Below are positions 1-5,752 of a stretch of DNA of 6,774 bases, piece by piece; position 1 is the stretch's first letter; the number at the start of each line of letters is the position of its first letter. The notes beneath the pieces were generated by a model that was given only the letters and a program-made list of their open reading frames with translations, searched no databases and was not told the DNA's origin. Source of the stretch: an uncultured Lachnospiraceae bacterium. GTDB lineage: Bacteria > Bacillota > Clostridia > Lachnospirales > Lachnospiraceae. Where the stretch lies: NCBI GenBank assembly GCA_902783735.1, contig CACZSE010000089.1, forward strand, positions 1 to 6,774, given 5' to 3'. The translations under genes were made by a program, and so were the position numbers.

Positions 1-1
1 A

Positions 2-1003
2 GATGAGCTCAGCAAGGTTAAGATCGTTATAATCGCAGTGGTTTATTGCATAATAGATGCTCATAACTGGATAAGCGGACTCAAGAGCAGTGAGGATGTT
101 CATGTCGGGCTTTTGGGAGCCATCTTTTTTTCTTTTATCTTCTGCAGCGGAAAATATGAATTTGGATATTCCAAAGCAGTTTATTACATGGGAGTAATGT
201 TCATAGTACTTGTACTGGTACGAATGATCGTTACCAATTTCTATGATCTTAGCCGTTCGGGACAGCTGACGGATGACATGCCTGTGAGGGAACTGTTTAA
301 GAATAATTCCCTGATCGCGTCAGGGATCATAGTTATGATAGTGACATTCATGATATTTGTCAGATCAGATGAGCTCATCCTTATATTGAACAACTGGCTG
401 TACAATATAATGGAAAAGATCGTGGGAGTGATCTTTCGGGCTGTTTTGGAGGAACCTGAAAACGGAACTGATGACCTTTTGGGTTTTTTGAATCCAAACA
501 ATCTTCCGCAACAGGACGAAGGCGGGTTTGTTTATTATCTTATAAGGGTTTTGGAAGCAGTTCTTGCGGTATTTATAATAATCCTTCTTATATGGATATT
601 GGTAAAGATCGTTACAGGTATCTTCTCATTACTGACAGACACCAGAGAACGCAGATTTCACGGCTACAGATCATACAAGGTAAAGAACGAGATAAGAGAG
701 CGATTGTCAAGAGATGAGGTAAGCTCTGAAAGAAGCAGATCGCTGTTTCTTACCCCCGTTGAGAAATTGAGACATATCTACAGAAAAGAGTTGATATCCT
801 ATAAAAAAAGCGGAGTAGAGATACGATCATATAAAACGCCGAAAGAGCATTGTGATCTGATATATTCATCAAAGGGACACGATATATCCGAGGTTACGGG
901 AATATATGAAAGAGCCAGATATAAGGTTGGATATGAGGTTACATCAAAGGATATATCAGAACTGAAAGCCGGGTTCAAAACATCTAAAAGGAGTCAGTTA
1001 TGA
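2..1003 (+). CDS. Multi-pass membrane protein with DUF4129-like C-terminal tail (5' partial)
   Basis: The frame is open to the left edge, so the true start lies upstream. The GTG at 38 falls inside the first hydrophobic helix and is not a credible start. The visible 333 residues show about five membrane segments, at roughly 20-67, 104-148, 173-236, 307-362 and 537-630. A soluble acidic loop separates the fourth and fifth. The last third (about 640-1000) is basic and soluble. It contains TPVEKLRHIYRKEL, then YKTPKEHCDLI and a closing YERARYKVGYEV, which follow the helix order of the DUF4129 domain as I know it. DUF4129 usually sits at the C-terminus of membrane proteins encoded with, or fused to, transglutaminase-like domains and with MoxR ATPase and DUF58 genes. 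No transglutaminase core is visible here; it could lie upstream. The stop overlaps the larB start, so the two are probably translationally coupled. The membrane topology is solid, the DUF4129 assignment is from motif memory, and the molecular function is unknown. Confidence 0.7.
   Translation, partial: DELSKVKIVIIAVVYCIIDAHNWISGLKSSEDVHVGLLGAIFFSFIFCSGKYEFGYSKAVYYMGVMFIVLVLVRMIVTNFYDLSRSGQLTDDMPVRELFKNNSLIASGIIVMIVTFMIFVRSDELILILNNWLYNIMEKIVGVIFRAVLEEPENGTDDLLGFLNPNNLPQQDEGGFVYYLIRVLEAVLAVFIIILLIWILVKIVTGIFSLLTDTRERRFHGYRSYKVKNEIRERLSRDEVSSERSRSLFLTPVEKLRHIYRKELISYKKSGVEIRSYKTPKEHCDLIYSSKGHDISEVTGIYERARYKVGYEVTSKDISELKAGFKTSKRSQL
988..1003 (+). promoter_or_regulatory. larB ribosome binding site and ATGA stop-start overlap
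   Basis: AAGGAG at 988-993 lies 6 bases before the ATG at 1000. The ATG shares four bases (ATGA, 1000-1003) with the TGA of the membrane-protein gene. The spacing fixes the larB start and suggests translational coupling. Confidence 0.85.
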
Positions 1004-1746
1004 ACAATGATATAAGAAAGACCCTTGAAGCATTAAAAGATGGGAAAATTACAGTGGATGAAGCCATGCTGGCCATAAGAAAAGAACCGTTTGAGGATCT
1101 CGGATATGCCAAGGTGGATCTTCACAGAGCAGTAAGACAGGGAGCTGCCGAAGTAATATACGGAGCGAGCAAGACACCGGATCAGATGATCGGTATCATA
1201 AATTCCATGAGATCCAACGGTGTTAAGACCATTCTTGTGACAAGACTTGCAAAGGAAGCTGCCGAGATGATCGCAAAGAGTGTGGAAATATCATATGATC
1301 CGGTCTCAAAGATCGGTATTGTCGGAAAGATGCCCGCACCCGACGGAATAGGAAAGATCGTTGTTGCCACGGGAGGAACATCGGACGTTCCGATAGCGGA
1401 AGAAGCTGCCCTTACGGCTGAGGCTCACGGAAATGAAGTTGTTAGACTGTACGACGTTGGGGTGGCAGGTTTACACAGGATCCTTTCTCATGTTGATGAG
1501 TTGATGGAGGCGAAAGCCGTAGTGGCCATAGCCGGTATGGAAGGAGCTCTGGCAAGCGTCATCGGAGGTCTCGTGAACTGTCCGGTCATAGCAGTTCCAA
1601 CAAGTGTAGGCTACGGGGCATCATTTGGAGGAGTATCGGCTTTACTCGCGATGTTAAATTCTTGTGCAAGCGGGGTATCCGTAGTGAACATAGATAATGG
1701 TTTCGGTGCGGGGTACATTGCGAGTATGATAAATCACAGATACTGA
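1000..1746 (+). CDS. larB: Nickel-pincer cofactor biosynthesis protein LarB
   Basis: LarB carboxylates the pyridine ring of nicotinic acid adenine dinucleotide and hydrolyses the pyrophosphate. This gives pyridinium-3,5-biscarboxylic acid mononucleotide, the first intermediate of the nickel-pincer nucleotide cofactor. The 248-residue length is normal. A short helical N-terminal part (about 1-90) precedes a PurE/AIR-carboxylase-like domain. Family motifs are GGTSDVPIAEEA (from G125), DVGVAGLHR (152-160), AGMEGALASVIGGL, PTSVGYGASFGG and a closing VVNIDNGFGAGY. C222 in MLNSCASG sits where L. plantarum LarB has the cysteine that forms a transient adduct with the pyridine ring (C221 in that protein), so the enzyme looks intact. 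It is cytoplasmic. larC follows after 25 bases, supporting a shared role. The plain PurE purine enzyme is excluded because PurE is shorter and lacks these C-terminal motifs. Confidence 0.95.
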   Translation: MNNDIRKTLEALKDGKITVDEAMLAIRKEPFEDLGYAKVDLHRAVRQGAAEVIYGASKTPDQMIGIINSMRSNGVKTILVTRLAKEAAEMIAKSVEISYDPVSKIGIVGKMPAPDGIGKIVVATGGTSDVPIAEEAALTAEAHGNEVVRLYDVGVAGLHRILSHVDELMEAKAVVAIAGMEGALASVIGGLVNCPVIAVPTSVGYGASFGGVSALLAMLNSCASGVSVVNIDNGFGAGYIASMINHRY

Positions 1747-1771
1747 TACAGGATTAAAATGAGGTAAAAGT

Positions 1772-3067
1772 ATGCAAACATTATATATTGAGTGTAGAAT
1801 GGGTGCGGCAGGTGACATGCTCTCGGCGGCATTGCTTGAGCTGTTTCCTGAAAAGGACAGAGAAGAGATCATAAAAGAATTGAATTCTATCGGTATACCA
1901 AAGGTGACTTATGTTAGTGAAGGATCCGTGAAATGCGGTATAACCGGTACACATATGACCGTAAAGGTTGATGGCATGGAAGAAGGCGAAGATCTTCATG
2001 ACCACCACGAGCATGAGCACGAACATGATCATGAGCATCACCACCATGAGCACGAACATGACCATGACCACGAACATGATCACGAGCATCATCATGACCA
2101 TGACCACGAACATCATCACCATCATCACAGCAGCATGCATGATATAGAGCATCTTATAAAAGATCATCTGGAAATTCCGGAAGAAGTTAAAGAAGATGTC
2201 ATGGAAGTCTATGGACTCATTGCGGATGCTGAAAGTCATGCTCACAACAAACCGGTAAATGACATACATTTTCATGAAGTCGGTACAATGGATGCAGTGG
2301 CAGATATAACAGCGGTCTGTCTGCTCATGCATAAACTGGATGTTTCAAAAGTTGTTGTTTCCCCCATTCATGTCGGAAGCGGTCAGGTGAGATGCGCACA
2401 CGGCATACTTCCGGTCCCTGCACCGGCAACTGCGCATATATTAAGAGATGTTCCCATTTACGGCGGACGTGTTAAGGGAGAACTGTGTACTCCGACGGGA
2501 GCTGCTTTACTTAAGCACTTTGCCACCGGTTTTGGCGACATGCCTGTCATGAAGGTATCTGCAGTAGGTTACGGCATGGGAAAGAAGGATTTCGAAGAGG
2601 CTAACTGTGTCAGAGTATTTTTAGGTGAGACCGATGAGAAAACGGATACGATCATCGAACTTGACTGCAATGTCGATGATATGACCCCCGAAGCTGTCGG
2701 GTATGCTACTGAAAGGCTTTTGGAAGCCGGAGCGCTGGAGGTATATACTACTGCCGTCGGCATGAAAAAGAACAGACCGGGCATAAAGATAACCGTTCTT
2801 TGCAGGAATGAAGACAGAGAAAAAATAGTCGGACTTATATTCAAACATACCTCAACTCTTGGTGTCAGAGAGTGTGAAAAGAGCAGGTATGTTCTTGACA
2901 GATCCATTCAAAAGGTATCTACTCAGTATGGTGAGATCAGGAAAAAGATCTCAACGGGTTACGGAGTAAAAAGAGAAAAATATGAGTATGATGATCTGGC
3001 TTTGATAGCCGGTGAAAAGGGACTGTCAATAGAAGAAATACTTAAAGAAATAAAAATGTATGTTTAA
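1772..3067 (+). CDS. larC: Nickel-pincer cofactor nickel insertase LarC, single ORF
   Basis: LarC inserts nickel into the dithio pincer nucleotide in a CTP-dependent reaction, the last step of NPN cofactor synthesis. The start is set by GAGGT at 1761-1765, 6 bases before the ATG. The N-terminal RMGAAGDML is the usual LarC opening. Residues 76-119 form a His/Asp/Glu-only insert, the likely nickel store. Further motifs are DIHFHEVGTMDAVADI (164-179), SPIHVGSG, LPVPAPAT, CTPTGAALL (from C239) and DCNVDDMTPE (298-307), which begins the C-terminal, CTP-binding half. The 431 residues form one continuous frame. In Lactobacillus plantarum LarC is made from larC1 and larC2 by ribosomal frameshifting. 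Here no shift is needed, although a T5 run at 2618-2622 sits near the junction of the two halves. No internal stop or truncation is seen. larE and larA are not in the window. Confidence 0.95.
   Translation: MQTLYIECRMGAAGDMLSAALLELFPEKDREEIIKELNSIGIPKVTYVSEGSVKCGITGTHMTVKVDGMEEGEDLHDHHEHEHEHDHEHHHHEHEHDHDHEHDHEHHHDHDHEHHHHHHSSMHDIEHLIKDHLEIPEEVKEDVMEVYGLIADAESHAHNKPVNDIHFHEVGTMDAVADITAVCLLMHKLDVSKVVVSPIHVGSGQVRCAHGILPVPAPATAHILRDVPIYGGRVKGELCTPTGAALLKHFATGFGDMPVMKVSAVGYGMGKKDFEEANCVRVFLGETDEKTDTIIELDCNVDDMTPEAVGYATERLLEAGALEVYTTAVGMKKNRPGIKITVLCRNEDREKIVGLIFKHTSTLGVRECEKSRYVLDRSIQKVSTQYGEIRKKISTGYGVKREKYEYDDLALIAGEKGLSIEEILKEIKMYV
1997..2128 (+). other. His/Asp/Glu-only metal-binding insert of LarC
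   Basis: Every one of the 44 codons encodes His (28), Glu (9) or Asp (7). The segment ends in six consecutive His codons (2111-2128). Poly-His tracts are known in LarC and other nickel chaperones such as HypB and UreE, where they bind or store nickel. A nickel storage or delivery role here is inferred. Confidence 0.85.
2012..2113 (+). repeat. Short in-frame direct repeats inside the His-rich coding segment
   Basis: CATGAGCACGAACATGA occurs exactly at 2012-2028 and again at 2045-2061, 33 bases apart. A second 21-base unit, starting CATGACCATGACC, occurs exactly at 2057-2077 and 2093-2113, 36 bases apart. Both offsets are multiples of three, so gain or loss of a unit keeps the frame. This suggests the tract grew by in-frame duplication or slippage. 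Confidence 0.85.
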
Positions 3068-3082
3068 TATACATGAAAGAAC

Positions 3083-3097
3083 AGGAGCATTAAGATG
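3083..3097 (+). promoter_or_regulatory. Ribosome binding site for the DUF4317 gene
   Basis: AGGAG at 3083-3087 lies 7 bases before the ATG at 3095, inside the 27-base gap after larC. No promoter or hairpin is evident in this gap. Confidence 0.8.
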
Positions 3098-4348
3098 AAT
3101 AAAAGAGATGTGGCCGAGCTCAAAAAAAGGTTTAAAAAGGAGAGCTGTACCATAAGCAGAATGGCCGGATGCTATGTAGATGCAAATAAGGAGAAGGTCC
3201 TTAAGTTAAATGAAACCTTCTTAAACCTCGGAGAGGAAGAGTTTTATAAATTTTTGGAGATAGCAAAAAAGACACTGGCAGGAACGATCGGAAACAATAT
3301 ACTTGAACTCGACTTTCCGTTGGATGAGGAGGCACCCGGAGGAAAGCAGCAGTTTTTATACGGATTAAGAGCCAGCAATCTCGACAATGAAGAGCTTTTG
3401 GACAGATTATATGATCTGATCATAGACAGTTACCAATATGTAGGAAATTATCTGATCCTGATATTTCATGACAGCTATGACATCATGAAAAGGACTACAG
3501 ACAAAATGAAGCTGGATGAGTCGGAGGAAGTATATGAATATCTGCTTGTTTCCATCTGTCCGGTAGCTTTATCAAAGCCCGGTTTAGGATACAGAAAAGA
3601 AGAAAACAGGATAGGAGCACGTATCAGAGACTGGGTAGTGGGAGTTCCGGATCTTGGTTTCTTATTCCCGGCATTTTGTGATTCCGGCGCAGATATTCAT
3701 AAAGTGGATTATTTTATCAGAGATGCAAAGGACTCTCATCCGGAATTTGTTTCCGATGTTTTGGGATGCGGACCGAAACTGACCGCCACAGAGCAGAAAC
3801 AGACCTTTCATGCCATAGTAAAAAAGGCTTTCGGACCTGATGAAGAGGTGTGCAAAAAAGCACTTTTGGGAGTTCAGGAGGTTTTAAATGAAAAGATCGG
3901 CTCATCGGAAGAACTGACCGATGTGGCAGCTTCGTCTGTCATACTTACGGATGAGGCGGTAGAAGAAGCTCTTGTGGAGCAGGGCATGGATGAAGTAGTG
4001 GCAAAGAATGTTTCAAAGACCGTAAAAGAAACATTCGGTGACGATATGCCTTCCATAGCAAATCTTATCGATGAAAAAGCTCTTGAAGCCAATGCCAGAA
4101 TAAAGAAAGAGCAGGAGCTGGTAAAAGAAGTCAGCACGCTCAAGACAGAGATAGTTGAAAAGGACAAGCAGCTGTCTGAGGCCGCTACATACATAGAAGA
4201 TCTGAAGACCTACGATGTTGTTCTCAGGGTAAAACCTGACAAAGCGTCTAAGATAAAGAGTCAGATACTCGGAGATCAGAAATATCTCATGATCCCAATG
4301 GATGAAAATGAACATGTGAATCTAAATGGTGTCAATACGCAGATCTGA
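3095..4348 (+). CDS. DUF4317 family protein of unknown function
   Basis: The 417-residue product matches my recollection of DUF4317, a family common in Clostridia, especially Lachnospiraceae, with no established function. Typical features are the N-terminal NKRDVAELKKRFKKE followed by CTISRMAGCYVD (C18, C26). Others are LAGTIGNN, NYLILIFHDSYDI, SICPVALSKPGLGY (C155), an IRDWVVGVPDLGFLFPAF stretch (FLFPAF at 189-194) and a VLGCGPKLTATEQKQTF segment. Residues about 327-373 are rich in Lys, Glu and Leu with heptad-like spacing and probably form a coiled coil. A small C-terminal piece containing VVLRVKPDKASKI follows. There is no signal peptide or membrane helix, so it is probably cytoplasmic. 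It sits between the lar genes and the murL-murD2 pair, with gaps of 27 and 43 bases, which may mean co-transcription but does not reveal its role. The family call is firm; function is not proposed. Confidence 0.85.
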   Translation: MNKRDVAELKKRFKKESCTISRMAGCYVDANKEKVLKLNETFLNLGEEEFYKFLEIAKKTLAGTIGNNILELDFPLDEEAPGGKQQFLYGLRASNLDNEELLDRLYDLIIDSYQYVGNYLILIFHDSYDIMKRTTDKMKLDESEEVYEYLLVSICPVALSKPGLGYRKEENRIGARIRDWVVGVPDLGFLFPAFCDSGADIHKVDYFIRDAKDSHPEFVSDVLGCGPKLTATEQKQTFHAIVKKAFGPDEEVCKKALLGVQEVLNEKIGSSEELTDVAASSVILTDEAVEEALVEQGMDEVVAKNVSKTVKETFGDDMPSIANLIDEKALEANARIKKEQELVKEVSTLKTEIVEKDKQLSEAATYIEDLKTYDVVLRVKPDKASKIKSQILGDQKYLMIPMDENEHVNLNGVNTQI

Positions 4349-4373
4349 TATGTCATAATATAACCTGTCGATT

Positions 4374-4394
4374 AGGAGATTTACGAACACGATG
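4374..4394 (+). promoter_or_regulatory. murL ribosome binding site with long spacing
   Basis: AGGAG at 4374-4378 is 13 bases from the ATG at 4392, longer than the 6-7 bases of the other sites in the window. No better in-frame start lies nearer to it, so the ATG at 4392 is kept. Weaker initiation is possible. The 43-base gap (4349-4391) has no hairpin terminator. An AT-rich CATAATATAAC there lacks a convincing -35 partner. Confidence 0.6.
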
Positions 4395-5747
4395 GAGAAG
4401 TTTGAAAGATTCAGAAACGAATTTGAAAGATTCATTTATAAAGATTATTCGATCGAGATCGAAGACGACTGTTACAAGGTAGGATTATATTATTCAATAC
4501 CGGGGCTCAGAGAATTCAAGACACGCTGGGAATTTCCCAAAGGAAATAAAAATGTAGCTGCAGACGATCCCATACTGAAAAGACTTGTCTTTAACCTGGG
4601 CATGGTAGAGGCGATCAGTTATTACAAGTGCGTTTGCCCAAAATATGTGGAAGTCGAATGCGGGCATTTAAATGATTATCAGACAGACTGGTGGAAAAAG
4701 CTCTTCTATAACGGATTGGGTGAGTTCATGTATCGAAACGGTATTGACATACCCATGAATGAGCTTCTGTCAATAACAAGTGCCGACGGTGATGATGAAC
4801 AGCTATGCGACGAAAATACTTACAAAGGGTGTCTGGTCCCGGTGGGAGGAGGAAAAGATTCTGTAGTTTCTTTGGAGCTTCTTAAGGATGAGGGTATAGT
4901 TACCTATAGTATTAACGGAAACGATACCACAAAAAATGTGATAGATGTATGTAAGGAAAAGCTTGCGGATTACAGAGTTAAAAGGATACTCGATAAGGGT
5001 ATAATCGAGTTAAACGACCTGGGATTTTTAAACGGACATATTCCTTTTTCCGCAGTGGTAGCATGGTCAACTGTCATAACCGCATATCTTACCGGAATAA
5101 AATATATCGCACTTTCAAACGAAACAAGTGCAAATGAATCAACGGTAAAGGATTCGTTTGTAAATCATCAGTATTCCAAGTCATACGAATTTGAAAATGA
5201 TTTTGACGAATATTTTAAGACTGTAACGGATTCGGATATTCATTATTTCAGTATGTTGAGACCTTTAACCGAGATTCAGATCGCAGCACTGTTTGCAAAA
5301 CACAAGGCTTATCATAAGGCCTTCAGAAGCTGCAATGTAGGCAGTAAAAAGGGTATCTGGTGTCTGGATTGTCCCAAGTGCTTATTTGTATATATCATCC
5401 TCAGTCCTTTTTTAACCGAAGAGGAACTTAAGGATATTTTTTCTCAAAAGCTGCTCGATAAGGAATCTCTGGATAAGGATTTTAGGGAACTGACCGGAAT
5501 AGATGAGAATAAACCTTTTGAGTGTGTAGGGACCAGAAGAGAAGTTATGACAGCCATGAAGCATTTCAGGATGATGGGAGGCAAAAGTCTGTTGACCGAC
5601 AGATATGCCGATCTCATAGACGGATCAGCCGATAACCTTAATGAACTTCTTATGGAATGGTCCGATGAGCATCATGTGCCCGAAAAGTTTGAAAACAAAC
5701 TCAGGGCTGCACTTAGAGATGTAAGAGTATCAAAGGAAGAGGTTTAA
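4392..5747 (+). CDS. murL: UDP-MurNAc-L-Ala-L-Glu epimerase MurL
   Basis: MurL inverts the terminal L-Glu of UDP-MurNAc-L-Ala-L-Glu to D-Glu in an ATP- and Mg-dependent reaction, thought to proceed through an adenylated carboxylate. The 451-residue length suits the family. The ATP-pyrophosphatase (PP-loop) motif is GGGKDS at 152-157, within LVPVGGGKDSVVSLELL. Other stretches I associate with MurL are AISYYKC (74-80), NGHIPFSAV (from N214), SNETSANES (242-250) and VNHQYSKSYEFE (from V257). A cysteine cluster with WCLDCPKC (C324, C327, C330, plus C314) completes the set. No membrane segment is seen, so it is cytoplasmic. The next gene, two bases downstream, is a MurD-type ligase, the expected partner, which makes this call much stronger than the PP-loop alone. 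It is not LarE despite the nearby lar genes: LarE is near 270 residues with an SGGVDS-type loop and a different C-terminus. Confidence 0.88.
   Translation: MEKFERFRNEFERFIYKDYSIEIEDDCYKVGLYYSIPGLREFKTRWEFPKGNKNVAADDPILKRLVFNLGMVEAISYYKCVCPKYVEVECGHLNDYQTDWWKKLFYNGLGEFMYRNGIDIPMNELLSITSADGDDEQLCDENTYKGCLVPVGGGKDSVVSLELLKDEGIVTYSINGNDTTKNVIDVCKEKLADYRVKRILDKGIIELNDLGFLNGHIPFSAVVAWSTVITAYLTGIKYIALSNETSANESTVKDSFVNHQYSKSYEFENDFDEYFKTVTDSDIHYFSMLRPLTEIQIAALFAKHKAYHKAFRSCNVGSKKGIWCLDCPKCLFVYIILSPFLTEEELKDIFSQKLLDKESLDKDFRELTGIDENKPFECVGTRREVMTAMKHFRMMGGKSLLTDRYADLIDGSADNLNELLMEWSDEHHVPEKFENKLRAALRDVRVSKEEV
5361..5381 (+). other. Cysteine cluster of MurL (WCLDCPKC)
   Basis: C324, C327 and C330 are spaced C-X2-C-X2-C, with C314 ten residues earlier. 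The arrangement resembles a metal-binding knuckle. I recall a similar segment in other MurL proteins, so it is probably a family trait; metal binding is inferred, not shown. Confidence 0.5.
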
Positions 5748-5752
5748 AAATG
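5732..5752 (+). promoter_or_regulatory. murD2 ribosome binding site inside the murL 3' end
   Basis: The purine-rich AAAGGAAGAGG at 5732-5742 lies within the last murL codons, 7 bases before the ATG at 5750. The ATG starts two bases after the murL TAA (5745-5747). Such close packing supports coupled expression of the two proteins. Confidence 0.75.

Noticed and set aside
38..40. GTG as the start of the first gene
   Set aside because: The frame is open upstream to base 2 and the codon lies inside a hydrophobic helix, with no ribosome binding site before it.
1781..2332. 183-residue minus-strand ORF rich in Met and Val opposite larC
   Set aside because: It is the mirror of the His-rich codons (CAT/CAC read as ATG/GTG) within a well supported gene; no ribosome binding site or family resemblance.
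2615..2628. GTATTTTTAGGTGA as a possible -1 frameshift site giving a short LarC1-like product
   Set aside because: The -1 frame meets TGA at 2626, and the site is near the LarC half junction, but the heptamer A-TTT-TTA does not fit the X-XXY-YYZ rule and the zero frame already gives full-length LarC.
4349..4391. Promoter or terminator between the DUF4317 gene and murL
   Set aside because: The AT-rich CATAATATAAC lacks a matching -35 element and there is no hairpin with a T run.
4392..5747. Reading the PP-loop protein as LarE, the missing NPN cofactor enzyme
   Set aside because: Length, GGGKDS loop, SYYK, VNHQYSKS and WCLDCPKC segments and the adjacent Mur ligase all fit MurL rather than LarE.
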